Notes: generated by a model not told the origin, from the letters alone. 64,000 nucleotides of DNA from Dillenia suffruticosa (GCA_033439265.1 JAVTVX010000015.1:20885947-20949946), one strand, 5' to 3'. Positions 1 to 11,008 are shown, counted from the stretch's first letter. Translations and numbers: made by a program.

Positions 1-118
1 GGCAAGGGTTGAGGTCTTTAATTCCACCGGTTCAAATAATTCCTTGGAACGATTTTTTTTGGGCTAAATTAACTTGTTCGTGGGTTCTAGGGTTTTTATA
101 CCCAACGGGTTCACATCA
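1..118 (+). repeat. 3' end of an R1-family LTR (cut by window edge)
   Basis: The sequence matches the last part of the R1 LTRs at 10206-10973 and 11445-12212 almost base for base. It ends in the same CGGGTTCACATCA terminus. No primer-binding site follows, so this is the outer end of a 3' LTR or of a solo LTR. The rest lies outside the window, so TSDs cannot be tested. Confidence 0.85.
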
Positions 119-360
119 CTAGCAGACTCCTATCGGTTTTAACATTTCTGTTGGCTCTAACGGTGGTTTTGCCTGTTCAGGTTACCGGTGCCAATGTGGT
201 TCAGGCTGCTGGTGCCAATTCTGCTAGTTCAGGCTAGCGATAACAATGGGACCGTTGGTTTAGGCTGCCCTTTTTTGAGATCAGTGGTTTCAATGGGTGC
301 CAATCGGTTCTTGACGGTTCTCACCAGTTGGCATATTCCTGCCAGTTCCGGCCTATGTTG
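119..360. other. non-coding stretch with loose GGTTCAGGCT repeats
   Basis: No reading frame or known element is visible. Degenerate copies of GGTTCAGGCT and GGTGCCAAT recur at irregular spacing, suggesting an old short tandem repeat. Confidence 0.4.
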
Positions 361-618
361 TCACTAGAAGGTGTTGACCAAATTACTTTTAGTGATGACC
401 TGGCATTTTTTAGTCACTTTTTTCTTGGTCACTAAATTTAGTTTTTTAGTAACGACATTTTGCTTTTAGTCACTAAACACTTTTAATGACGAAGTAGTAA
501 ACGAAGCAGTAGTGATGACTGAGTGATGTCTTTTTTTTGTCACTAAAGGCCTTAGTAATAAAAATCGTGTTTTTAGTGGCCAAAACGCATATGTCACTAA
601 AGACCTTTTTTTGTAGTG
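361..618 (-). mobile_element. terminus of a CACTA-type DNA transposon
   Basis: Read on the minus strand, the stretch starts CACTACAAAAAAAGGTC at 618, the usual terminus of plant CACTA (En/Spm) transposons. It is followed by many subterminal copies of TTTAGTGAC in both orientations (for example near 385-400, 430, 465, 535, 565 and 595). Short subterminal repeats of this kind bind the transposase in the family. No transposase frame is present and the other end was not located, so this is a terminal fragment or a small non-autonomous copy. Confidence 0.65.
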
Positions 619-690
619 TATGTATGTATGTATGTACGTATGTATGTATATATGTATATATGTATATGTGTATATATGTACGTAGATCAA
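619..690. repeat. TATG/TGTA microsatellite
   Basis: Imperfect tetranucleotide repeats (TATG, TATA, TACG) directly follow the CACTA terminus. They create spurious Tyr/Ile/His-rich and Tyr/Val/Met-rich frames on both strands, which are not genes. Confidence 0.9.
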
Positions 691-741
691 AATAAAAATA
701 TTTTAAAATTTTCTAAAACCCTAAAACTGATTTTTTTTTTG

Positions 742-1133
742 TTATTTTATGAAAAATTAGGTTGGAGTTATCACACAAAGGTTATGGGGTCCCAAGTTAG
801 AATTCGAAGAACAATGCTCCGTAGAGGGTTGCCATAAAAGAATAAATTATGATTTGTTACGAGAACTTCCATAATCATGAAGTTAGGAAATTTTAGCATT
901 GTTTTTACATTGCACTGGCATGCATGAAATATGAAATTTTACAATGAAAAAAAATGAAATGGCAACTTGTATTGTAGTTATAATGTAGAAAGAAACAAGT
1001 TATTTAAGTAGAGAAAACAGCACCAACAATAATAAGAGAGAACAAATGGAGCCTCAACTAGAGATTTACCTAAGTTTTAGCATTAGGAGTAGGAAAAACC
1101 CTCAATCTTAGCATGAATTATGATTTCTTTTGG
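742..1133. repeat. tandem duplication, copy 1
   Basis: This block repeats at 1130-1165 plus 1351-2215. Shared landmarks include GGTTATGGGGTCCCAAG, GAACTTCCATAATCATGAAG and AACAAATGGAGCCTCAAC. Copy 1 lacks both the solo LTR and the 185-bp insertion found in copy 2, so it serves as the empty site for both. No coding potential was recognised. Confidence 0.8.
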
Positions 1134-1165
1134 TTAATTTTATAAAAAATTAGGTTGGAGTTATC

Positions 1166-1350
1166 TTTTTTTTTTGGTACTATATCAACCGGTATTCGAA
1201 ACTATATTCCGACTAATTCGATTCAAAACTTACAGTGGCCCATTTAAGAAGATTATCATCTCAACGTAGTTTTTTTCATGTCCAATCCGAGAGTCGAATA
1301 CAAGAACTTAGTTAAGAGATCTAACACCACATTCTATTAGATCAATTGTC
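1166..1350 (-). mobile_element. candidate SINE-like insertion, reverse orientation
   Basis: About 185 bp is present here but absent from the first duplication copy, where GAGTTATC runs straight into ACACAAAGG. On the minus strand the insert ends in an 11-base A run, as a SINE tail would. It also has pol-III B-box-like stretches (TATTCGACTC, TTCGAATACC). The flanks TTATC and TTGTC look like a diverged target duplication. A clear tRNA-related head was not identified, so a short DNA transposon or LTR fragment remains possible. Confidence 0.4.
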
Positions 1351-1614
1351 TCACACAAAGGTTATGGGGTCCCAAGATAGAATTCGAAAAACAATGTGCC
1401 ATAGAGGGTTGCCATAAAAGAATGAATTATGATTTGTTAGGAGAACTTCCATAATCATGAAGTTAGGAAATTCAAAATACAGCTCATGTACATTAGGATT
1501 GTTCTTACATTGCGTTGGCATGCATGAAATATCAACATTTACAATGAAAAAAAAAATAAACATGAAACGGAATCTTGTGCTGTAGTTATAATGTAGAAAG
1601 AAACTAGTTATTTA

Positions 1615-2080
1615 TGTTGAAATAAAGCACAATTAGGGCATATGGTTGTCCCAATCTAGTAAACTTTGTGCTCTTAGAACAAGACCCAAATGTAAAGTAA
1701 AAAGGGAGGCAATGTAATGGGCCCTAAATGGATCTAGCCCACGGGTTTCGGGCTGGGCCCGAAGGGCCCAGCCCGGGCCAGCAGAATTGGGGGCCAAAGG
1801 CCCCTAACGGCTAGTAAAAGAACTAGCCGTTGGGGACTGCCCAACGGCTAGTTCTTACTAGCCGTTGGGTCCAACGGATAGAGAGGGCAATGCCCTCTCT
1901 CCCCCTCTCATTTTCTCCTCTCTCAACTCTCTTTCTCTTCTTCTATAAATAGGGCAGCTAGTTGCTTTTAAAAGGTATGAAAAAATGCCTTCAACCTCTT
2001 GTATGCTCTCTTTGAAACATCAATAAAGTACTTGAAGTTCTTATTCATTTCTCATTGCTTGCTTTTTTAGAATTTCATCA
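1615..2080 (+). mobile_element. Cop-F solo LTR (copia), TSD ATTTA
   Basis: A 466-bp LTR starting TGTTGAAATAAAGCAC is flanked by ATTTA at 1610-1614 and 2081-2085. It is the same family as the reverse solo LTR at 43497-43925. It contains a GC-rich inverted repeat (GGGCTGGGCCC / GGGCCCAGCCC, 1750-1777), four AACGGCTA-type palindromic motifs at 1802-1869, and a TATAAATAGGG box near 1944. No primer-binding site or internal region follows, so the element was reduced by LTR-LTR recombination. Confidence 0.9.
1802..1869. promoter_or_regulatory. palindromic array of MSA-like motifs in the Cop-F LTR
   Basis: CCTAACGGCTA (1802-1812), TAGCCGTTGGG (1824-1834), CCCAACGGCTA (1840-1850) and TAGCCGTTGGG (1859-1869) each fit the plant M-phase-specific activator consensus YCYAACGGYYA on one strand or the other. 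They lie about 75-140 bp upstream of the LTR TATA box. The match is visible in the sequence; a role in G2/M transcription is inferred. Confidence 0.55.
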
Positions 2081-2290
2081 ATTTATGTAGAGAAAACAAC
2101 ACCTACAATCATAAGAGAGAACAAATGGAGCCTCAACTAGAGATTTACCTTAGTTTTAGCATGAGTAGGAAAAACCCTCAAGCTTAGCATGAGGAGTAGA
2201 AAAATCATTCAGAGAATTTCTACTTCGCAATCTGGATGTGAATCCCAAGGATGAGATAATCACCAATACCATAAATTCTAGTACTGGTGG

Positions 2291-2497
2291 CATTACAAAA
2301 GAAAAATGCGGTTTTAGTGATGGATTTTAGCGACGGAAAAAATTTATCACTATTTTGAAACGAATTTAACGACGAAAAATTTTTTCGTCACTATTTGCAA
2401 CAAAATTTGCGATGATAAAGTAGTCGTGGCCAAATTAGCAATGGATACATTATTCGTGGTAAAATTCATTGTTAATTGGTGACAAAATATTTTTCAT
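2291..2497 (+). mobile_element. decayed CACTA-like terminus, left of Cop-A
   Basis: CATTACAAAAGAAA at 2291 resembles a CACTACAAGAAA terminus with C-to-T decay. It leads into GGTTTTAGTGATGG and TTTTAGCGACGG followed by many GTCGCTA/TAGCGAC-like subterminal repeats. The same motifs continue at 7539-7960 beyond the nested Cop-A. No transposase is visible. Confidence 0.5.
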
Positions 2498-2957
2498 TGT
2501 TAAAAATAAGGGAGAAGATGAAGATAAGTCTCAAGATATTCAACTTGAAAATATGATAATGTCATAAACATTGGGCTTTTTATTTTTTAATGTTCAGAAT
2601 TTTGCAACATATTTATGACCCAAAATACATTCAAAAACAAGCCCAATGAAGCCCAAAAATATGAAGGAAAGTCTAAGAGGTAAACCCAAATAGCTAGGGG
2701 CAGTTTGGGCAATGTATATTCCAACAGTCCAAAAACTAGCTGTTGGAATTTCTTGGGGTTTGAGCCCCAACGGGAATATTGTCTTTGTTCTCTCTCTACT
2801 GGCTATTTTTCTTCCTCTGCCTATAAATAGAGCTATTGCTCTCCTTATAAAAAAAAAGAGAGGAAGATAATTTCTCTTCCTTTGTATCATTCTACTACAT
2901 CAATAAAAGCCAGAAGTTTATTAGATTTCTCTACTCTTCTTAGTCAAAAATTCAACA
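2498..2957 (+). repeat. Cop-A 5' LTR
   Basis: TGTTAAAAATAAGGG to AATTCAACA. A TATAAATAGAG box lies near 2822 and a polyadenylation-like AATAAAAG near 2904. The matching 3' LTR is 7082-7533. Confidence 0.95.
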
Positions 2958-2969
2958 TGGTATCAGAGC
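2958..2969 (+). other. Cop-A primer-binding site (tRNA-iMet)
   Basis: TGGTATCAGAGC starts immediately after the LTR and is complementary to the 3' end of plant initiator tRNA-Met. The final A of the LTR plus the first two bases make an ATG that opens the gag frame (Met-Val-Ser-Glu). Confidence 0.9.
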
Positions 2970-5900
2970 AAACATCGACTCCGGGGTTGGGAAATTCTCT
3001 TCCTCAAATCTCTTCCTTTTAAATCCAACTTTTCTCCCAAATTATTCTAAGCTCAACCAATTACTTCCAATGGGCTAGTCATATCAGAAGATCTCTCAAT
3101 GGAGCAAAACTTCTGTCTTTCATTACAAAAGATCCTATGGATCAGCTAGACCCACGGTTTGATGAATGGAAGGAGCTGGATGATCAAGTGTTCCTATTGC
3201 TAACAAGCTCCATGGATCAAGCACACAAAAATATGGTGATGTGCTGTCCGAGTTCTAAATCCTTATGGGAGCAAATGTATGGGTTATATGGTCAGGAATC
3301 AAACTTGAGCAGAATATTTGAAATACAAAGAAGGATTGCGACCATCCAAATGGAGGAGAAATCAATTACACAATTGTTCGGAGAACACGAGGACTTGTGG
3401 AATGAGCTCAACACATTGAGACCTCTCACAAGTGATATAAAAGTGCTGCAAAAGAGACAAGATGAAGACAAGGTGTTTTCCTTGCTCTCATCACTCAATG
3501 AGTCATTTGCACAACTTCGATAGGAAATTCTTCGAATAAAAGAATTTCCATCATACCAAGAAACTCGATTTATGATTCAAAGAGCTGCAGTTTCTCAAAG
3601 GCTTGAGGAAAGCAATCAGTCCAAAATTGAAGTTCATGGGTTCTCCACAAAGCAGAATGAACAAACTGCAAATAAGGCTCATCAGGGAATAAAAAAGGTG
3701 TGTTCTCATTGCAAAAAGTTGGGACATACCAAGGATGGTTGCTGGTTTCTTCATCCTAACCTTAAACCTGAGTTCATCAAGAAAAAAGAGCAAGAGAGGA
3801 GGGAACAAAATGCTCAAGCAGCTGCAAACAAAGCAAATCTGACATCTCAAAAATTAGGAAAATCCTCCTCAGGTACTTGCTCTAACTCATCTGTTTCTTC
3901 TTCAAAATGGTTGATAGATTCAGGTTGTGATCACCATATGGTCAAAGATTAGCAAAATTTTCAGAATCTTGAACCTCTCCTAGAACCTAAAATGGTTAAA
4001 GTTGCAAATGGACATAATTTCAAAATTAAGCAAATTGGGGATGTTGAAATTTTTGGAAGAAAATCAAAGGCTTTATATGTTCCTCAATTTACCTCTAATC
4101 TTATGTCTATTGGACAAGTCACTAAGGACTTAAATTGCAAAGCTATCTTTGACCCTCATTCTGTTGTTTTTCAGAATTTGGAGACGAATCAAGTGATTGG
4201 TAGTGGATCTATGCAAGATAACTTGTATTTTTGGAAACAAGATAGTTTTGTATTTTCCGCAATCCAAGAGGAAAGTTACCTCCTTTGGCATGCTAGATTA
4301 GGTCATCCTTCTATGCAAGCTTTGAAATGCCTATTCCCATCAAAAAATTGTAGTGATAGATATTGTGAAGCATGTATTTTTGGAAAGGAAACCCGAATGT
4401 ATTATCATATTTCTGAAACTCAATATAAAAAGCCTTTTGATCTTGTTCACTTGGACGTATGGACTTCACCTATAATATCTAGAAGGGGATTTAAATATTT
4501 TATCTCATTTATAGATCATAAGTCTAGGTATACATGGGTGTATATGCTAAGATCGAAAGACCAAGTTTATGAAGCCTTCAAGTCCTTTTACAAGTATATT
4601 ATAAAACAATATGAGGCAAACATTAAAATTCTTAGGACAGATAATGGTGGGGAATATATGAGCACCAATTTCAAAAATTTCATTGAGGAGAATGGAATTA
4701 TTCATCAAACTAGTTGTCCCTACACTCCCAACAAAATGGAGTTGCCGAACGCAAAAATAGACATGTCCTAGAAATAGCTAGAACTATCATGTTCTTTGCT
4801 AATATGCCTAAGCGTTTTTGGAGTGATGCGGTTAGTACCGCTGTTCATTTAATAAATCGTCTTCCAACTAGAGTTCTCCATGGAAAATCTCCATTAGAGT
4901 TGCTTAGAAAAGACAAACCAAACCTCTCTCACTTTAGAGTTTTTGGGTGTATTTGTTATGTTCATGTTCCTAGGCAATTTAGAGATAAGTTAGATATCAA
5001 AGGAAGGAAATGTGTTTTTATTGGGTACGCTTCATTCCAAAAATGATATATTTGTTTTGAACCTGACTCTAACAAGATATACACATCGAAAGATGTGATA
5101 TTTGTAGAAAATGAATTCTTTTTTGCAGGAGAAAAAAATGAAGAAAATTCATCAAGCAATGACTTGCGAATCTTCTGCGATGTTCCCATAAATCCTCCTC
5201 TGGTTCCTCAAGAATCCAATGAAGAGAATTCACTTTCAGGGGGAGAAAACGAAGAGGGAGGAGTGGATGAGTCTGAGAATGATGAGAACTCTTCCGAAGA
5301 AAGAGAAGAAGGCGAGGGATTGCCTACCTTAGGAGAATCCAGAGACAAAACTAGACTGCCCTCTCCGCTGGCTCCTCAACTTCGACGTTCCACCAGATTG
5401 AGGCTTCCTCCCTCAGAGTGGATCAACAGAAGAGTTTATTACAATTCTAAGGTAACTCATTATCCTATTTTAAATTACTATTGTGTATCTAACACTTCCT
5501 CAAGCCATCAAGGGTTCTTGAGTGGCATTGACTCATCACAGGAACCTAAGGCTTTTGATGAGGCAAATACCAAACCCGAATGGAGACAAGCTATGCTTGA
5601 AGAACTAGATGCATTGAATAAAAATGGGACGTGGGAGATTACTACTCTCCCTAAGGGAAGAAAGGCTGTCGGGTGTAAATGGGTGTTCAAAATCAAGTAT
5701 AAAAGTGATGGATCCATTGAACGCTATAAGGCAAGACTTGTAGCCAAAGGATTCACACAAACTTATGGAGAAGACTACACTGAGACTTTTGCCCCTGTTG
5801 CCAAAATGAAAACGATAAGGGTTTTGATGTCAATTGCAACCAATGGAGGATGGCCAATGTATCAAATGGACGTGAAGAATGCTTTCCTTCAAGGGGACTT

Positions 5901-7070
5901 AGACGAAGAAATCTACATGCAAATTCCCCAAGGGCTAGATGAGGATTCAAACATCAAGGTGTGTCGTCTCAAAAAAGCAATCTATGGGTTAAAACAATTC
6001 CTCGTGCCTGGTATGCAAAATTAAGTTCAGCACTTCTTGGTAATAACTTTAAGAAATGCATTAGTGATTCCTCCATGTTTACTAAAGTTAACAATGAAGA
6101 AATCACTATTGTTCTTATTTATGTAGATGATATAGTTATTACAGGAAGTGATATGAATGGTATTGATCAAGCTAGAAGTTTCCTTAAATCTACTTTTGAG
6201 ATTAAAGATTTAGGAAAACTAAAGTACTTCTTAGGAATAGAGCTTGCCTATTCTCATAAAGGGCTAGTTCTATGCCAAAGGAAATATGTACTTGACCTTT
6301 TGCAGGAAACTGGAAAGGTAGGAGCAAAACCAGCAGCAACTCCTATATCCACAGCAGAACGAGCAAAAGGTGATGAAGAAATGTTCCAGGATATTCCTAG
6401 ATATCAAAGACTTGTGGGGATGCTCATCTACCTCACCATTACAAGACCAGATATCACCTATGCCGTCAGCTTAATCAGCCAACGGATGCATGCTCCAAGG
6501 ATTCAAGATTGGAAGGCAGCGGAAAGAATTCTCAAGTATTTAAAGAGCTCACCAGGAAGGGGAATTCTTATGAAAAACAACCATAGCATGGAGATTTATG
6601 GATACTGTGATGCAGATTGGGCTGGGGATGTCACGGATAGGAGATCCACCACCGGCTACTGCATGTTCGTGGGAGGAAATCTTGTAACATGGAAAAGCAA
6701 GAAACAATCTGTTGTATCCAGATCAAGCGCTGAGGCTGAATACAGAGCAATGGCAACGGCTACAAGTGAAATAGTTTGGCTAAAGGCATTACTTGAGGAG
6801 ATGGGATTTCCTACTATTGCTCCTATTCTTCTACATTGCGATAATCAAGCAGCTCTTCATATTGCTGCCAATCCAGTATTTCACGAAAGAACGAAGCACA
6901 TTGAGGTTGATTGTCATTATGTTCGAGAAAAATTAGAAAATAAGACAATTTCAACCGCATATGTTAGAAGTGAAGACCAGCTAGCTGACATTTTCACTAA
7001 GGCAACAACCGAGAAACACCTTCAACACATCCTTAGCAAGTTAGGGTCCATAGACATCTATGCACCCAAC

Positions 7071-7081
7071 TTGAGGGGGAG
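7071..7081 (+). other. Cop-A polypurine tract
   Basis: TTGAGGGGGAG lies directly 5' of the 3' LTR, the expected plus-strand priming site. It is translated as Leu-Arg-Gly-Ser in the pol frame, as in the other copia copies here. Confidence 0.85.
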
Positions 7082-7533
7082 TGTTAAAAATAAGGGAGAA
7101 GATGAAGATAAGTCTCAAGGTATTCAACTTGAAAATATGATAATGTCATAAACATTTGGCTTTTTATTTTTTAATGTTCAGAATTTTGTAACATATTTAT
7201 GACCCAAAATACATTCAAAAACAAGCCCAATGAAGCCCAAAAGTATGAAGGAAAGTCTAAGAGGTATAGCTAGGGGCAGTTTGGGCAATGTATATTCCAA
7301 CAGTCCAAAAACTAGCTGTTGGAATTCCTTGGGGTTTGAGTCCCAACGGGAATATTGTCTTTGTTCTCTCTCTACTGGCTATTTTTCTCCCATTGCCTAT
7401 AAATAGAGCTATTGCTCTCCTTGTAAAAAAAAAGAGAGGAAGATAATCTCTCTTCCTTTGTATCATTCTACTACATCAATAAAAGCCAGAAGTTTATTAG
7501 ATTTCTCTACTCTTCTTAGTCAAAAATTCAACA
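7082..7533 (+). repeat. Cop-A 3' LTR
   Basis: 452 bp matching 2498-2957, followed by the TTCAT target duplication at 7534-7538. The pol frame ends inside it at 7151. Confidence 0.95.
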
Positions 7534-7538
7534 TTCAT

Positions 7539-8450
7539 GACTAAATTCGTCGCTAATTGGTAATGAAAAATTTTCTTTGCAAAATTCATTGCTAATTAGT
7601 GATGAATAGAAATTTCATAGCTAAATTTTACCATAGATACTATTTCCGTCACTAAATTTAGCGATAAAACAATTTCGTCGTCAAATTTAGAGATGAAAAT
7701 TTTTCGTGGAAAATTTCGTCGGTATTGTTACAATAATTTTTCGTCGTTAATCAGTCACGAAAAAAATATTTGTAACAAAATTTAGCAACAAAATCCAAAA
7801 TTCGTGATCAAATTCGTCACCAATTAGCTATAAAAAAATATTTGTAGAAAAATTCGTTACTAATTAGTCACAAAAAAATATTCATGATTAAATTTATCAC
7901 TAATTTATTATCGGTGTTTCAAAATTCATGACTTATTTCCAAGTAAAATTTCTTCTATACTCTATAAAAAATTATTTTTAACTGTATCTCTCTAACATAT
8001 TATAAATAATGAAATTGAATTAAATACATAGTGAATATAACAATTCTCATTAAATTGACAATTTTCAAGAATAAATAATTTAATCAATTTGTAACAAACA
8101 ATTTTCAATTAGTCGCGACTGTTGAGTTCACCTTTCATGTTTTTTGTCTTCTATATATCCATTCGCTTCTATATATCAATCGTCTTTAAAAGTTCAATTG
8201 TTCATATTTATTCGTTATTGTTATCAACAAAGAATACAATAGATCATACATCCACCTCGACGATCTATCTCGTCTTGCAAGTAAATCAAACAGTAGCTTT
8301 CGGAAGACAACGGTAGTGAGACGGATGGCTACTGATAGGCAGTTGTCCATTTACAGACTATTCTATGGTTTAAAAAAAATAATAATAATATTAATAATAA
8401 AAAAATAAAATAAAATATAAAATAAAAAAAATAAAATATAAAATGTTAAT
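7539..8450. mobile_element. CACTA-like subterminal repeats right of Cop-A, then unassigned DNA
   Basis: From 7539 to about 7960 the sequence is a dense field of AATTCGTCGCTAAT / TTAGCGACGAAA-like repeats on both strands, continuing those left of Cop-A. From 7960 to 8450 I see no gene; a 64-residue frame at 8122-8316 has no recognisable domain. The 8370-8450 part is A-rich low complexity. Confidence 0.45.
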
Positions 8451-8454
8451 TTAA

Positions 8455-9045
8455 AAAAAAAAAAGATTAAGTTAGCAACGGATTTCATAATCCGTTGCTA
8501 AACTTAATTTTTTTTTTAATTAGCATTTAATATTTTATTATATTTTATTATTCTTTTATTGTATTAATTTATATTAACAAATCATATTTTTTATTTTATA
8601 AAATTTTAAATTATCATTTTATTTTATAATTTTATTATTTATTTTTTTAAAGAATAATATTATTTTATTTTTTAAATCTTTCATTATTTAACGACAGATT
8701 TATTGAAGGATTCGAAATTCGTCGCCAAGTTTGTGACTGATTGAGTAATCCATCACTAACTTAGTGACAAATTCGGCAATCCGTTGTTAATTTAGTGATA
8801 GATTTGGAAATTCAACGCTAAGTTAGTGACGGATTTTAAAATCCATCGCTAAACTTAATTTTTTTTAAATTAGCATTTGATATTATATTATATTATATGA
8901 ATTTATATTAAAATATCATATTCATTATTTTATAATATTTTAAATAATATTTTAAATAATATTTTAAATTAACATTTTATTTTATTATTTTATTATTTAC
9001 TTTTTTAAAGAATAATATTATTTTATTTTTTAAATCTTTTATTAT
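8455..9045. repeat. AT-rich tandem duplication, period about 352 bp
   Basis: GCTAAACTTAATTTTTTTT, followed by the same AT-rich run and TTTAAAGAATAATATTATT, occurs at about 8497-8690 and again at about 8850-9040. Between them lie repeats of AGTGACGGATT and AATCCGTTGCTAA type, again CACTA-subterminal in style. No coding sequence. Confidence 0.6.
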
Positions 9046-9400
9046 TTTATTTTAAGCTAACAATTTATTATTTTATAAAAAAAATAGCATTTTATATTAT
9101 TTTATTATTCTTAGCATTTTATATTTTATTTTATTTTATTCTTTTATTTTTCATTTTATTGTGTAAATTAAGAAAAATAATTTATGATAAAATTAACAAA
9201 TCATATTCTTTTTATTGGGTAAATCAAGAAAAATAATTTGTTGTTCGATCTTAATTTATCAAAATTTTCTTTTTGGCTCAAAAAATAATTTATTTATTTA
9301 TTTAGCACCAATTTAATCAAAGTCGCACTAAGAAACATTCAATGAAAATAGAACAGCAAATTGGTTAAAAGTTAGGGGTCTATCTTATATTGTGATAATC
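9046..9400. other. AT-rich non-coding stretch
   Basis: Low-complexity TTTTATT-type sequence without a frame or recognisable element. Confidence 0.5.
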
Positions 9401-10200
9401 GAAATTTAGATTGGTTTGGTTCTGGTAAAATTAGAATCCCTAAGCTTTAAAATAAGGTATGACACAAAAATTTCCATTAAAAATGTGCTTTATAGTGATT
9501 TTTGGAAAGGGACAGCTAAATGACATGTTTTGTTTTTCATCTTCTGTGCAAGGCTATTATGTTGTATAAATTTTTAAAATATATTCTGTACAAAATTTAC
9601 AGAAACTTAAAACTTCAAAGTTATAGCGCTCTGTCTTATCTTTAAAATGGGATAAAATTCACTTGAATTGGAGTAGTACACCGGATGTTATGATATTTTT
9701 ACTAAAACTATGCAGAGCATAATTTAGAACTAGAACTGAGACAGAAATAAAATTTTATGAAATTCTACACTTAGAATAAAAGTAAATACTGAACATGAAA
9801 GTTGTAAAACTGTCTCTTATATTTCAATAGAACTTGGAATCATGTAAATCGGAGATATATATACTGAGATATAAATTTTCTACCAAAATTATGCAAATTT
9901 AGTTATATAAGTACGAACTGCATTGAAGATAGATTTTTATAAATTCGTGCAGTAGGAATTTGGAGATGAGTTGATCACAAAAATTGTAAATATATGTCTT
10001 AGCTTTAATTAGCAATTTAAATCATTTGATTCTGAGTTATATAGAGAAAGTTATGATATTTTTCCTAAAACTGCACAAGAGTAGATTTGAAAATCTGAAT
10101 TTTTGTGGATGTATGAGCGTAAACAAATTAGGGTGAATTGGAATTGGGCATGATCAGATTGACATATATATATATATGTTGTTGTCTTAGAAGTAGACGA
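9401..10200 (+). repeat. decayed gypsy-like LTR sequence, left of R1
   Basis: Several degenerate units contain AAAGTTGTAAA, TCTTATCTTTAAA, GGAGATATAT and GTTATGATATTTT at roughly 120-170 bp spacing. Repetitive LTRs of some plant Ty3/gypsy (Tekay/Del-type) elements look like this. The assignment is from general resemblance only. The sequence is interrupted by R1 and probably continues at 12218. Confidence 0.4.
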
Positions 10201-10205
10201 CTATA

Positions 10206-10973
10206 TGATGTGATTATCAAGACTGCAAGAAATTTACAACCTTCAACTCAAGTTCCAGTTGGGCCAATAACAAAAGTTCGAGTTAAAAGGTCCAAAGAAC
10301 TACTGAATAAATTAATTCAGAGGGTTTTACAATAAGAAATTAGAGCCCAAATGAATGAAAAACCAAAAGGGGCCTCAATTATGCTCATACAAGCCCAGTT
10401 GGAAGAATAAAATGTCCAAAACTACCCAAGATCAAGGGAGGACGAAAATGAAGAAAAATAGCAGCAAGACTTGGTCAAAATAGTTTGAATTATTTAGTTT
10501 TCTAATTTTTTTTGTAACTTATGTTTAGTTTCATAATTTTTTATTGTTTAGGGAGTTACTAAATTTTTAGTTGCCAATTATGTTTTACTTTTAAACTATA
10601 AATAGGCCATTATACATTGTGTAAAAGACAACACTTTTGAGAGAATTAATAAAATTGTCAGGATTCTTCACACAGGTCTTGTTCTTTTGAGAACTTGAAC
10701 TTATTCAAGATATGAGTCTTGTTTAGTTCTTTGACTTATCAATCTAGGTTTCAAACCATCTAGATTGTGGCGTCATTCATTCAATCTTTATACCAAGGTT
10801 CTTGATCTAGTGAGAAACGGGTTTAAGCTCATATACCTTAGGTTCTTCCTCCTTTAGGGCAAGGGTTGAGGTTTTAAATTCCACCGGTTCAAATAATTCG
10901 TTGGGACGATTTTTTGGGCTAAATTAACTTGTTCGTGGGTTCTAGGGTTTTTATACCTAACGGGTTCACATCA
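10206..10973 (+). repeat. R1 5' LTR
   Basis: Begins TGATGTGATTATCAAG and ends GGGTTCACATCA. A CTATAAATAGGCC TATA box lies near 10598 and an AATAAAATTG signal near 10647. Confidence 0.95.
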
Positions 10974-10975
10974 GT

Positions 10976-10987
10976 TGGTATCAAAGC
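10976..10987 (+). other. R1 primer-binding site
   Basis: TGGTATCAAAGC, two bases after the LTR; one mismatch to the tRNA-iMet complement seen in the copia elements. Confidence 0.75.
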
Positions 10988-11008
10988 AATTTCGGGTTAC
11001 CCTTCGAA

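Larger units (their letters stand above)
1351..2215. repeat. tandem duplication, copy 2, split by a solo LTR
   Basis: This is the second copy of the 742-1133 block. Similarity runs from 1351 to 1614, breaks at the Cop-F solo LTR, and resumes at 2081 with ATTTATGTAGAGAAAAC, matching ATTTAAGTAGAGAAAAC in copy 1. Confidence 0.8.
2957..7151 (+). pseudogene. Cop-A gag-pol polyprotein, degenerate
   Basis: The frame opens at the LTR/primer-site junction but meets TAA at 3020-3022. The Gag domain is recognisable at 3137-3523, followed by TAG. A CCHC zinc knuckle (SHCKKLGHTKDGCW) lies near 3700-3745, protease motif LIDSGCDHHM near 3915, then another TAG near 3950. The integrase zinc finger and first acidic residues are at 4280-4460. 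A one-base deletion near 4729 shifts frame in the YTPQQNG motif. A TGA follows at 5044-5046 and a second one-base loss near 5998 in reverse transcriptase. The YVDD box (near 6121) and RNase H (CDADWAGD near 6606) are in one frame to 7151, ending inside the 3' LTR. It cannot make a full polyprotein. Confidence 0.9.
2498..7533 (+). mobile_element. Cop-A: full-length Ty1/copia retrotransposon, TSD TTCAT
   Basis: A 5,036-bp element is bounded by LTRs of 460 bp (2498-2957) and 452 bp (7082-7533) and flanked by TTCAT at 2493-2497 and 7534-7538. The primer-binding site is at 2958 and the polypurine tract at 7071-7081. Domain order gag, protease, integrase, reverse transcriptase, RNase H is that of Ty1/copia. 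The LTRs differ at roughly 10-12 positions plus a 7-8 bp indel by eye. All coding parts are present but broken by stops and frameshifts. The element sits inside a CACTA-like region. Confidence 0.95.

Noticed and set aside
466..837. Small Tyr/Ile/His-rich and Met/Tyr/Val-rich frames
   Set aside because: They come from translating the TATG/TATA microsatellite and have no domain.
2958..2969. tRNA-like match
   Set aside because: The TGGTATCAGAGC sites are 12-base retrotransposon primer sites, not tRNA genes; no cloverleaf surrounds them.
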